Assembly (NCBI GenBank): GCA_945889545.1
Contig: CAMDCC010000005.1
Span: 1-29,765 of the forward strand
Direction: 5' to 3'
Length of the DNA: 29,765 bases
DNA from: Bifidobacterium breve
Lineage (GTDB): Bacteria; Actinomycetota; Acidimicrobiia; IMCC26256; PALSA-555
The notes under the pieces are model-generated. The model was not told where the DNA came from. It saw only the letters and a program-made list of their open reading frames with translations, and did not search any database. A program made the translations under genes and the position numbers. Each line of letters begins with the position of its first letter. Within the stretch, counting starts at the first letter, position 1. Below, piece by piece: positions 1 to 6,394 of the stretch.

Positions 1-378
1 GATGCGATACGTGGGGCTCGCGCTCGAGACGTGGAAGGCGATGCGCTGGCCGACCACCGCGCTGGTGGTACTGAGGTAGCCCTCGATGCCAGGTGTCGCG
101 GGTCCATCGGGGTTCGCCGCCACTGCGCCGGCGGGCTCGGAATCCCCGATCCTCCAATCGCTCGTGCCCGTGCGCTCGTTCTCCCGGACGATCCAGTCCG
201 CGACCAGACCGGGGTATGCGCCGGGTGCCGGTGGCCACGCCGCGGGCGGGAGCGGCGCAACCCTTCCGGGCGACGGATCGTGGAGGGCCGCGGCACCCGC
301 CGTTGCGGCGTCGAACCGTGCGAATGCGCCCATTGCAGCCAGCCCCGCCGACCCCTTGAGGAAGCCCCGCCGATCCAC
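1..378 (-). CDS. N,N-dimethylformamidase large-subunit-like protein, Tat-exported (5' part only)
   Basis: This is the first 126 codons of a gene that runs off the window edge. The GTG at 378 places a Tat-type signal at the very N-terminus: RRGFLK at residues 3-8, then a short hydrophobic stretch (GSAGLAAMGAFA). A Pro/Ala-rich linker follows, then the pattern WIVREN-ERTGTSDWRI and IEGYLSTTSAVVGQRIAFHVSS-SPTYRI. I recognise this as the start of the domain found in N,N-dimethylformamidase beta-subunit-like proteins of actinobacteria, which normally continues into a GWYGG motif (not visible here). The product is probably exported folded and acts outside the membrane; its substrate cannot be inferred, since most relatives are uncharacterised. 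No Shine-Dalgarno is seen before the GTG; it was chosen because it puts the Tat motif at the end. The gene diverges from the one at 528, leaving about 150 nt for promoters. Confidence 0.6.
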   Translation of the reverse strand, partial: MDRRGFLKGSAGLAAMGAFARFDAATAGAAALHDPSPGRVAPLPPAAWPPAPGAYPGLVADWIVRENERTGTSDWRIGDSEPAGAVAANPDGPATPGIEGYLSTTSAVVGQRIAFHVSSASPTYRI

Positions 379-527
379 GGGCCGGGACAGTAGTGATGTG
401 CCAGCGGTCCTGTGGCAGAAGTGTGGGTCTGGCGCGTGGAGCGCATGGAGGAGACGAGAGTGTCGTACCCCCGTGCGACAGTGGACGTATGGGCGGAGGA
501 CCCGAGCACCCCGGAAAGGGTGCACCT

Positions 528-845
528 GTGTTGCGATTCGCCGACACGGCGAAGCGACTCGGCGCTGCGGCGCGAGCCGCCGGCTTGGTGGTGCCCGCAT
601 TCCGGTGCCCACCACGAGTCGCAGGGGCTCGTCGTACGGTCCGACGCTTCCCGGGTGGGTCCGTCGTCTCGGTCACCTTGAAGGGCCGGACCTTCAGCGA
701 CGTCGCCACCGACATGGTCGAGGGAGTTGTGGTGGTCAATCGACTGGAAGGGGAGGCGGCGCACCGGTTCCGCCGCGCCCTGCTCGAAGCGGTCGGCGTG
801 TCCGAGGAATCCCCCGAGCCGATGCGGCAGCCCGAAGCTGCGTAG
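528..845 (+). CDS. Small conserved actinobacterial protein of unknown function
   Basis: A 105-residue basic protein beginning VLRFADTAKRLG. The central part (AGLVVPAFRCPPR, then RRFPGGSVVSVTLKGR, then DMVEGVVVVNRLEG) resembles a conserved but unnamed actinobacterial family that I know only as hypothetical. No signal peptide, membrane segment or catalytic motif is visible. GTG 528 is preferred because GGAAAGGG at 513-520 lies 7-8 nt upstream; an in-frame ATG at 489 would add 13 residues but has no ribosome site. The gene stands alone: the neighbour upstream is divergent, and the next gene downstream has its own operator-promoter. Confidence 0.6.
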   Translation: MLRFADTAKRLGAAARAAGLVVPAFRCPPRVAGARRTVRRFPGGSVVSVTLKGRTFSDVATDMVEGVVVVNRLEGEAAHRFRRALLEAVGVSEESPEPMRQPEAA

Positions 846-857
846 GGGCCTTCCCAT

Positions 858-879
858 ATGTTATCGGATCCGATAACAT
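858..879 (+). promoter_or_regulatory. 22-bp perfect palindromic operator overlapping a promoter
   Basis: The half-site ATGTTATCGGA is followed directly by its exact reverse complement, giving a 22-bp palindrome with no spacer. Its right arm contains TAACAT (874-879), a fair -10 element 7 nt upstream of GTG 887; TTCCCA at 851-856, 17 nt further up, could be the -35. TTATC/GATAA arms of this kind are typical operators of XRE-family antitoxins. The HTH protein encoded next probably binds here and shuts off its own operon; that is inference. Confidence 0.75.
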
Positions 880-886
880 CGTGACC

Positions 887-1222
887 GTGGATGCCGCATC
901 GACGATCCAGACCGCTCGGGAGCATGCCGGGCTTTCGAAGCGGGAGCTGGCTCGGCGCGCGCACACGTCCCCGGCCGCGATCGTCGCCTACGAGTCAGGC
1001 ACGAGGGATCCCGCCGTCGGCACGCTGGCGCGGATCGTCGCGGCCACTGGCACCGTTGGCGACATCGAGCTCGGGTCGGGTCGGTTGCGTCCCGACGTGC
1101 AGGTCGCGAGCGAGCGGCTCGAGCAGGTGCTCGGACTTGCGGAGCAGCTGCCTCATCGTCGCCCGTCCGGGAGGCTCGCATTTCCGCCCTTTCCGTGTTC
1201 GGCATTTCCGCATTCGGCGTGA
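887..1222 (+). CDS. XRE-family helix-turn-helix regulator, probable antitoxin
   Basis: A 111-residue cytoplasmic DNA-binding protein. Residues 7-60 form a Cro/C1-type HTH (IQTAREHAGLSKRELARRAHTSP, then AIVAYESGTRDPAVGTLARIV). The C-terminal half (RPDVQVASERLEQVLGLAEQLPHRR) is a charged helix followed by a Pro/Phe-rich tail. GTG 887 is chosen because it lies 7 nt after the TAACAT -10 element, fitting the leaderless pattern seen elsewhere in the window; GTG 881 would add two residues. The stop codon overlaps the GTG of the nucleotidyltransferase gene by 4 nt (GTGA), so the two are translationally coupled. The layout (regulator first, palindrome at the promoter) fits an autoregulated toxin-antitoxin module, although the toxin activity is not proven by sequence. 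Confidence 0.8.
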   Translation: MDAASTIQTAREHAGLSKRELARRAHTSPAAIVAYESGTRDPAVGTLARIVAATGTVGDIELGSGRLRPDVQVASERLEQVLGLAEQLPHRRPSGRLAFPPFPCSAFPHSA

Positions 1223-1791
1223 CGGCCACGCTGGCGGAGAAGATCACGGAGGTCCACGTGTCGCTCGACGCGGCGTCCGTCCCGCATGCGTTCGGTGGCG
1301 CTCTCGCGCTGGCGTTCCACGTCGAAGAGCCCAGAGCGACGCGCGACATCGACGTCAATGTGTTCGTTGATCCCGGGCGAGCCACCGAAGTGTTCGGCGC
1401 GCTCCCCGATGGTGTGGTGTGGGGGGCCGGCGACCTCGCCCGCGTCGACCTCGACGGTCAGGTTCGACTGCTCTGGGACAACACGCCGATCGACCTCTTC
1501 TTCTCGACCCACATGTTCCACGACCTGGCCTGGTTGCAGCTCGAACGTGTGCCGTTCGCCGGAGCGACGATCCCGATCCTTGGCGCTACGGAGCTCGTCG
1601 TGTTCAAGGCGTTCTACGATCGCACTCGAGACTGGGCCGATATCGAGGCCATGCTCGAAGCCCACACGCCCGATGTGCACGCCGCGCTTGGCTGGCTCGT
1701 CGATCTCCTCGGCCCAGAAGACGCGCGAGTCACGCGTCTGCGCGACCTGTTGCACCAAACTCCTCGCCCGGAACCGCGCTTCGACGCGTAG
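1219..1791 (+). CDS. AbiEii-like nucleotidyltransferase, probable toxin partner
   Basis: A 190-residue protein of the DNA polymerase beta-like nucleotidyltransferase superfamily. The diagnostic residues are present: Gly-Gly at 26-27 (HAFGGALALAF), the metal-binding pair Asp43/Asp45 in ATRDIDVNVFV, and a third acidic residue Asp92 in TPIDLFF. Downstream, ELVVFKAFYDRTRDWADIEAML matches the conserved Lys/Asp helix of AbiEii/MenT-like enzymes. Known members transfer nucleotides to tRNA or other acceptors and act as toxins; the acceptor here is unknown. GTG 1219 overlaps the regulator's stop (GTGA). An upstream in-frame GTG at 1195 is possible but would lengthen the overlap. The pair lies 30 nt upstream of a tRNA-Leu gene. 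It could instead be a housekeeping nucleotidyltransferase, but the partner argues against that. Confidence 0.75.
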   Translation: MTATLAEKITEVHVSLDAASVPHAFGGALALAFHVEEPRATRDIDVNVFVDPGRATEVFGALPDGVVWGAGDLARVDLDGQVRLLWDNTPIDLFFSTHMFHDLAWLQLERVPFAGATIPILGATELVVFKAFYDRTRDWADIEAMLEAHTPDVHAALGWLVDLLGPEDARVTRLRDLLHQTPRPEPRFDA

Positions 1792-1820
1792 CGATCGCTC
1801 GGCGCATACCCTCAGAGGAC

Positions 1821-1905
1821 GCCCGGATGGCGAAACGGCAGACGCGAGCGGCTTAAACCCGCTTGTCCCTTCGGGGACGTGGGGGTTCGACTCCCTCTCC
1901 GGGCA
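1821..1905 (+). tRNA. tRNA-Leu (anticodon TAA)
   Basis: An 85-nt class II tRNA. The acceptor stem pairs GCCCGGA (1821-1827) with TCCGGGC (1898-1904), with discriminator A1905. The D arm is GCG/CGC with a GG-containing loop. The anticodon arm AGCGG-CTTAAAC-CCGCT gives anticodon TAA. A long variable arm (GTCCC-TTCG-GGGAC) precedes the T arm (GGGGG-TTCGACT-CCCTC). CCA is not encoded. The tRNA reads UUA codons (and possibly UUG), which are rare in such a GC-rich genome. Confidence 0.95.
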
Positions 1906-1993
1906 CGGCTGACCTGCGGAAACGCGCGGTCAGGCTCGTCGAGAGTTCCGGCAGGAAGGCGTCACGCTCACGGATTGCTCACGTACCTTCATC

Positions 1994-2203
1994 GTGACGT
2001 TCCCGGAGCAGCAAGAACCGCCGCGCAACATTTGGTACACGCTCGATGAGGCACTCGATCTTCTGGCCAGTCTGGAGGATTCCCGAGACGTCCTCATCGA
2101 CATGGGCCATCTCCCCGTCGTCATCGGCCTCGAGCATCAGATTCGCCGACTCAGCCGTAGGCTTGACTTCGACGAGCCCGAGGAAGATCGCCATGAAGAC
2201 TGA
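1994..2203 (+). CDS. Small acidic protein of unknown function
   Basis: A 69-residue acidic protein. Residues 13-60 look like two helices (YTLDEALDLLASLEDSRDVLID, then VVIGLEHQIRRLSRRLDF), ending in an Asp/Glu-rich tail. I recall similar short proteins next to excisionase-like genes in actinobacteria, but no function. The GTG start at 1994 has no clear Shine-Dalgarno; TACCTT lies 4 nt upstream, too close for a normal leaderless -10, so the start is uncertain. The 3' end overlaps the excisionase-like gene by 11 nt, which implies co-expression. Confidence 0.55.
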   Translation: MTFPEQQEPPRNIWYTLDEALDLLASLEDSRDVLIDMGHLPVVIGLEHQIRRLSRRLDFDEPEEDRHED

Positions 2204-2360
2204 AGTACTCCGCGCCACCGAAGCCGCCCGAAGGCTCGGCATCCCCACCAAGGAGCTGCTTCGTCTCATCCACGAACGAAGCATCCGCTATGTGATGGTC
2301 GATGGCATTGCCCACGTGCCCGTCGATGCCCTCGACGAGTACCGAGCTAAGGCGTCCTAG
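2193..2360 (+). CDS. Excisionase-like helix-turn-helix protein
   Basis: A 55-residue DNA-binding protein of the MerR/excisionase type. VLRATEAARRLGIPTKELLRLIHERSI forms the winged-HTH core, RYVMVDGIAHVPVDALDEYRA the wing and final helix. Such domains act as Xis factors in integrative elements or as small transcription regulators. The start ATG has GAGGAAG about 6 nt upstream, inside the preceding gene. The position just downstream of a tRNA gene is suggestive of an element remnant, but no integrase and no repeat of the tRNA 3' end is visible in the window, so a regulator role is equally likely. Confidence 0.75.
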   Translation: MKTEVLRATEAARRLGIPTKELLRLIHERSIRYVMVDGIAHVPVDALDEYRAKAS

Positions 2361-2367
2361 GAACCGA

Positions 2368-2553
2368 ATGAGGTGCGCGCTGTGCCACAACGGGGAGACG
2401 CGGCCGGGTACGGCCGACAAGGCGTTTTCACAGGATGGGATGACGTTGGTCGTCAAAGATGTTCCCGCGGAGATCTGTGAGAACGACCAGGGTGTCGTCC
2501 GCATGAGCGAGCAGGTGGTTGCGGAGTACCTCGAGCGTCAAGCGCACGTCTAG
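2368..2553 (+). CDS. YgiT/MqsA-like zinc-finger protein, atypical
   Basis: A 61-residue protein resembling YgiT-type zinc-finger antitoxins: CALCHNGETRPG at the N-terminus, then TTLVVKDVPAEIC, then a short helix. Normal members have two CxxC pairs. Here the first (C3-x2-C6) is intact, but the second reads CEND, so its last Cys is replaced by Asp and the zinc site would be incomplete. The usual partner toxin gene (a DUF4258/RelE-like gene, normally just upstream) is missing; instead the excisionase-like gene ends 8 nt before this ATG. AGGAA lies 4 nt before the start. It may be an orphan antitoxin remnant or a protein recruited to another role. Confidence 0.6.
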   Translation: MRCALCHNGETRPGTADKAFSQDGMTLVVKDVPAEICENDQGVVRMSEQVVAEYLERQAHV

Positions 2554-2569
2554 GCATCGCGGGGAATTG

Positions 2570-2594
2570 GGCGATCTCAGCGTGGCCGATCGCC
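2570..2594. terminator. Hairpin terminator between convergent genes
   Basis: GGCGATC and GATCGCC form a perfect 7-bp stem around an 11-nt loop, followed on the plus strand by TCAGCGGTTTT. It sits exactly between the stop of the plus-strand small-gene cluster and the stop of the minus-strand kinase gene, so it can serve both. Confidence 0.55.
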
Positions 2595-3506
2595 TCAGCG
2601 GTTTTCTCGGACGCGGCGACGGGCCGCCTTGATCGAGCAACTGCCAGAGCGGAGGCGCCAGGTGGAAAGGTGGCGGACCCCGGCGAGGACCATGAGGAGC
2701 GCGTGCCGGGCGGCAAAGCTCTCGACGAGCGCGCGCCGATCACCGGTGCGAACAGCGACCTCGGACTCCGACTCGTAGCCAGCCAGTGCCGCATCAACCA
2801 ACGCGGCTCGGAGCGCGGTGTTGCTGGCGGGCACGCGGCGCGACACCGAGTCGATCAATCGTCCGAGGTCCTCTTCGGGGCGGCCGACGCGATCGGAGCC
2901 GGGAAGGTCGACGATGAGCATGTCGCCAGTCTCGGTGAGGATGAGGTTGTAGGGCCCGAAGTCGGTGTGCAGATGGACGAGCGACGTACCCGTGCCGCGC
3001 GGTGACCCGACGAGGCGCCGTGCAATCCCATGGAGTTTGGGACCGCGTCGCGGCTTCTGTTGGGCGGCGGGCGGCAGGGGGAGCGCGCGATGAAAGCGCG
3101 CAAGCGTTGCCCCGGCGCGCTTGACGAGCGCGAGCGCCTCACGGGTGTCGCCTTCCACACCGGTACTGAGGAACTGCTTGAGGACGGCGCTGCCAGGCCG
3201 GCTCGCCACGTAGCCGGTGCAGATGTAGGGCGGATCGGCACCCCAGCACTCGGGCGTTGGCACCAAGCGCGTGGTGTCGTTTCACCCAACAGCATCGCAG
3301 CGGACGTACGCGTTGTAAGCGGCTTCGGCCGACAGAACGTGTCGGCGTTCGCAATGCTTCACCAGCAGTGTGCGCGCATCGACACCCGGGCGCGGCCGCG
3401 CGATAAACATCTCGGCAGTACGGCTCCGCAGCGGCTCGATCTCGTGCGTCGCCCCGAGTCGTGCAAGCAGCTCGGGAAGGGCGACGTGACCATCGTGTCC
3501 GCTCAT
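2595..3506 (-). pseudogene. APH-type phosphotransferase interrupted by an in-frame TGA
   Basis: Read as one frame this encodes a 303-residue aminoglycoside/choline-kinase-fold phosphotransferase with a stop at codon 75 (TGA, 3284-3282). Before the stop lie the ATP-lobe elements: Lys50 in TLLVKHC and Glu61 in SAEAAYNAY. After it, in the same frame, are the catalytic loop HTDFGPYN (His180, Asp182, Asn187) and the metal-binding Asp200 in LIVDLPGSD. The halves complement each other exactly, so this is a nonsense change or sequencing error rather than a frameshift. The ATG at 3506 overlaps the upstream acetyltransferase stop (ATGA), showing it was once a coupled operon gene. Restart at TTG 3266 would make only the C-terminal lobe, which should not bind ATP properly. 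Substrate unknown; small-molecule kinase is the family expectation. Confidence 0.75.
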
Positions 3507-4039
3507 GCGTTCTTCCCGGGCTGATCGATGACAGGCTGATCGATGCCATACACGGCGACTCGTCGCGTGTTCAGCACCATGGTGTGATCGAACGTCTCGC
3601 CGAGGCGCTCCGCGACCGCGATCGAGCGGGTGTTCTCGGGGTAGATCAGGCTGATCACCCGGGCCGCGTCGAGCTCGCGCCAAGCGAAATCTAGGGTCGC
3701 CGCGCCGCCTTCCGTCGCGTAGCCCCGACCCCAGACCGAGCGATCGAGCGCCCACCCCACCTCGAGGCCGGGCCAACCCGCCGGTCGGTGCAAGCCGATG
3801 CGCCCGACCATCGTGCCAGTCGAGCGTTCCTCGACTGCCCATGTGCCGTAGCCGCGCAAGACCCAGTGGCCGGTGAACATCGCCATCGAGCGCCATGCGT
3901 CGTCGCGGCTCATCACGGCACCGCCGCCGAGGTGCTGCATCACTTCGGGATCGCCACACATCTGCGCGTACGCGTCGAGATCGTCGTCGTTCCACGCGCG
4001 CAACACGAGTCGCTCGGTGTCGAGCGTGGGCGCGCCCAC
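3503..4039 (-). CDS. GNAT-family N-acetyltransferase (RimJ/RimL type)
   Basis: A 178-residue acetyltransferase. TLDTERLVLRAWNDDDLDAYAQM is the typical N-terminus of RimJ/RimL-like enzymes; TMVGRIGLHRPAGWPGLEVGWALDRSVWGRGYATEGGAATLDFAW covers strand 4 and the acetyl-CoA pyrophosphate loop (GRGYATEG); LIYPENTRSIAVAERLGE is motif B. The family moves acetyl from acetyl-CoA to a protein N-terminus or small amine; the acceptor is unknown. GTG 4039 lies 4 nt after the citrate synthase stop, and the 3' end overlaps the broken kinase gene by 4 nt, so these three genes form one transcription unit. Confidence 0.85.
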   Translation of the reverse strand: MGAPTLDTERLVLRAWNDDDLDAYAQMCGDPEVMQHLGGGAVMSRDDAWRSMAMFTGHWVLRGYGTWAVEERSTGTMVGRIGLHRPAGWPGLEVGWALDRSVWGRGYATEGGAATLDFAWRELDAARVISLIYPENTRSIAVAERLGETFDHTMVLNTRRVAVYGIDQPVIDQPGKNA

Positions 4040-4043
4040 AGGG

Positions 4044-5588
4044 CTATTCCGCGGTGGGAACGGGCTGCGGCGGCGGCGGTCCCACGTATTGGGCGCTCGG
4101 TCGGATGAGACGGTTGTCGGCGGCCTGCTCGAGGATGTGAGCGGTCCAGCCGATCGTGCGACTCGATGCGAACGTGGGCGTGAACATCTCGCTCGGCACG
4201 CCGCACGCATCCATGACGACGCCGGCGTAGAACTCCACGTTCGTGTACAGCTTGCGACCGGGCTTGAGCTCGGCGAGCAGCTCGAGCGCCACCTGTTCGA
4301 CCTCCTTGGCGAGGTCAACCTTCGGGCCGCCCAATCGCTCGGCCACGCTACGCAGCAAGACCGAACGCGGGTCGTCGGTCTTGTAGACACGATGGCCAAA
4401 TCCCATTAGGCGACCACCTTGGACGATCGCGTCGCGAATCCAGGGCTCGGCCTTGTCGACCGTGCCGATCTCGTCGAGCATCTCTTTCGCGCGGCTCGGT
4501 GCGGTGCCGTGCAGCGGGCCCGAGAGCGCGCCGATGCCGCCAACCACGGCGGCTGCGAGGTCGGCACCCGTCGAGGTGATCACGCGTGCCGTGAACGTTG
4601 ATGCGTTGAAGCCGTGGTCGATGGTGGAGATCAGGTACTGCTCGACTGCCCGGGCGTGCTCCTCCTCCGGTGCCGTGCCTTGGAGCATGTACAAGTAGTT
4701 CGCGGCATATGAAAGGTCTGGGTGAGGATCGACAACCGTCTGTCCGTGTTGCAGTCGGTAGAGGGCTCCCAGGAGTGTGGGCACGACCGCGCACACGCGC
4801 AGGGCTTGCGCTCGCAGTTCCTCGGCAAGCAGGTCGAGTGACGGACGGAACCCGAGGGTCGCGCCGAGCAGCGAGACCGCGGTGCGGAGCTGGTCGAGCG
4901 GTGGCGCATCCGGGGCGGTGCGCACGATCTCCGGCAACGCCGCGAGCACGGCGGGCGGGATCTCGCGCAACGGACGGATGTGGTCGGCGAAGGCATGTCG
5001 CTCGGCGAGCGATGGGAGCTCACCGTTGAAGAGCAGGTACCACACGTCTTCGAGCGTTCGGGTCTCGGCCAGCTCAACTGCGTTGTACTGGCGGTAGTGG
5101 TAAAAGCCTTCGAGGCCGCGCACATCGCCGATCGTCGTCTCGGCCACGATCACACCTTCGAGACCGCGTGGCACCTCGTGTGCGAGCTGCTCGGCTGGCT
5201 GGATCTGCGCGATGCGCATGAGGTCGCGCATCGAGACGATGCCCACGAGGCGGCCGTCGTCGACGACCGGGATGTGGCGGTAGCCGTGCTCAGCGAGGCT
5301 CGCGAACGCAGCCGTTGCCTCGGCGTCGGGCGCGACCGAGTCGGGATCGCGCGTCATCCACTGCTCGACGAGGTCGGTTGATGCGGCACCCGCGGCGGCA
5401 AGGCGCACGAGGTCGCGCTCAGTGAGGATGCCGATCGCGCGGTCGCCGTCGACCACTACCACCGAACCAACGCTCTGCTCGCGCATGCGGTCGGCGGCAG
5501 TGGCGACGGTCTCGTCGGCGGTCGCGCTGACCACCGGATGACTCATGATGTCGGCGACAGTTCGTGCGTTGGTGTCTGCTGCCGCCAT
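4044..5588 (-). CDS. Citrate synthase with N-terminal CBS-domain pair
   Basis: A 514-residue fusion. Residues 10-65 and 77-128 are two CBS domains (VADIMSHPVVSA...ILTERDLVRLA; QWMTRDPDSVAPDA...IVSMRDLMRIA), together a Bateman module that normally binds adenine nucleotides. Residues about 140-505 are citrate synthase, which condenses acetyl-CoA with oxaloacetate: active-site histidines His325 (DHGFNAS), His360 (GPLHG) and His399 (GFGHR). The expected Asp of NVDFYSG is Glu452 (NVEFYAG), a change I recall from actinobacterial 'citrate synthase 2' (CitA) enzymes, so it need not mean inactivity. The fusion implies the enzyme senses cellular energy state directly. 2-methylcitrate synthase activity is possible. 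The gene starts the CS-GNAT-kinase operon and follows a TATCCT -10 element. Confidence 0.9.
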   Translation of the reverse strand: MAAADTNARTVADIMSHPVVSATADETVATAADRMREQSVGSVVVVDGDRAIGILTERDLVRLAAAGAASTDLVEQWMTRDPDSVAPDAEATAAFASLAEHGYRHIPVVDDGRLVGIVSMRDLMRIAQIQPAEQLAHEVPRGLEGVIVAETTIGDVRGLEGFYHYRQYNAVELAETRTLEDVWYLLFNGELPSLAERHAFADHIRPLREIPPAVLAALPEIVRTAPDAPPLDQLRTAVSLLGATLGFRPSLDLLAEELRAQALRVCAVVPTLLGALYRLQHGQTVVDPHPDLSYAANYLYMLQGTAPEEEHARAVEQYLISTIDHGFNASTFTARVITSTGADLAAAVVGGIGALSGPLHGTAPSRAKEMLDEIGTVDKAEPWIRDAIVQGGRLMGFGHRVYKTDDPRSVLLRSVAERLGGPKVDLAKEVEQVALELLAELKPGRKLYTNVEFYAGVVMDACGVPSEMFTPTFASSRTIGWTAHILEQAADNRLIRPSAQYVGPPPPQPVPTAE

Positions 5589-5597
5589 CGGTAGTGC

Positions 5598-5603
5598 AGG
5601 ATA
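5598..5603 (-). promoter_or_regulatory. -10 element (TATCCT) for the citrate synthase gene
   Basis: TATCCT on the minus strand lies 9 nt before the ATG at 5588, with no Shine-Dalgarno between. It fits the leaderless arrangement common in this window. No convincing -35 was found. Confidence 0.5.
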
Positions 5604-5629
5604 TCCGGTCGGCTCGTCACGCTGGCCTG

Positions 5630-5768
5630 TCAGGCTGGCGCGCCGTGGCGACCCTCACCGGCTCCGAATCGGCTGACGCCCGCTCGGAACTCGCTGCCCA
5701 CGGCTGCGATCACGGGCTTCGAGCAGAGCATCCGGGTCGGGCCCGTCGGTCTCGGTTCGAACTGTCAT
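5630..5768 (-). pseudogene. Possible enoyl-CoA hydratase remnant (frameshifted, deleted)
   Basis: Downstream of the histidine phosphatase, an ATG at 5768 preceded by GGAG (7 nt spacing) opens MTVRTETDGPDPDALLE, which resembles the N-terminus of enoyl-CoA hydratases. In the +1 frame the sequence then reads KPVIAAVGSEF and later SRFGAGEGRHGAP before a TGA at 5630; KPVIAAV is a hallmark of that family and the ARFG-PE-RHG-like stretch lies further along in intact members. The interpretation is a decayed gene with large internal deletions and a frameshift. It is short, so chance resemblance cannot be ruled out. The unshifted frame would give a 37-residue peptide. Confidence 0.35.
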
Positions 5769-5779
5769 GCGAAGACTCC

Positions 5780-6394
5780 CTACGTCGTGCTGTCTCTCGT
5801 CCCGATCAGGTGCGCGGTCTCATTCACCGTCGCGACACTGCGCGCGCCACCGCGAGCAGCGTGCACGCGGCTGATCGATGTGTACTCGGGGTGGAACCAG
5901 AGGAGCCGCTCGATGCCGAGCACCTGAGCCAGGAACACATTGATGACGCCACCATGCGTCATCACGGCGACCCGGTGTCCGGCGTGGCGCTCGATCAACG
6001 CGTCGAACGCTGGCACCACCTGGCGTTGGAACTCGGCCGGGTCGATCCCACCGACGTCGGCCCACCGGCCTTCGATCGTGGCGTACCAACGTTCGTCCTT
6101 GGCAGCGCGAAGTTCCTCGATGGGGATGTAATGACCGGCGGTCGCGTCGTACTCCGACACCCCGGACTCCACTTCGGGTTCGATCCCGAGCGCGGTCGCA
6201 AGCGGCGCCGCGGTCTCACGAGCGCGCCGTAATGGGCTCGTCACGATCGCGTCGACGCCGTCGGCCGCTAACCAGGCCGCGACACGAGCCGCCTGATCGT
6301 GGCCGCGCGCAGTGAGACCGGGATCGGCGGGGCCCTCGACATCGCCCTCGTCGATGCGCACCGGCTCGCCGTGGCGTACCAACACCAATTCCAT
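5780..6394 (-). CDS. Histidine phosphatase family protein (phosphoglycerate mutase-like)
   Basis: A 204-residue enzyme of histidine phosphatase branch 1. The phospho-accepting His8 is in LVLVRHGEP; TSPLRRARETAAPLA supplies the second Arg region; VAVMTHGGVINVFLAQVLG holds the second catalytic His. Family members remove phosphate from sugars, nucleotides or proteins, or act as cofactor-dependent mutases; the substrate is not evident. The ATG shares one base with the stop of the upstream HAD phosphatase gene (TGATG), so the two phosphatases are co-translated. Confidence 0.85.
   Translation of the reverse strand: MELVLVRHGEPVRIDEGDVEGPADPGLTARGHDQAARVAAWLAADGVDAIVTSPLRRARETAAPLATALGIEPEVESGVSEYDATAGHYIPIEELRAAKDERWYATIEGRWADVGGIDPAEFQRQVVPAFDALIERHAGHRVAVMTHGGVINVFLAQVLGIERLLWFHPEYTSISRVHAARGGARSVATVNETAHLIGTRDSTT

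Noticed and set aside
1905..1993. A tRNA-derived attachment site after tRNA-Leu.
   Set aside because: I found no repeat of the tRNA 3' end further downstream in the window and no integrase gene, so an att site cannot be supported.
3266..3300. A frameshift in the APH-type kinase gene.
   Set aside because: Codon counting shows both halves are in the same frame; the only break is the TGA at 3284-3282.
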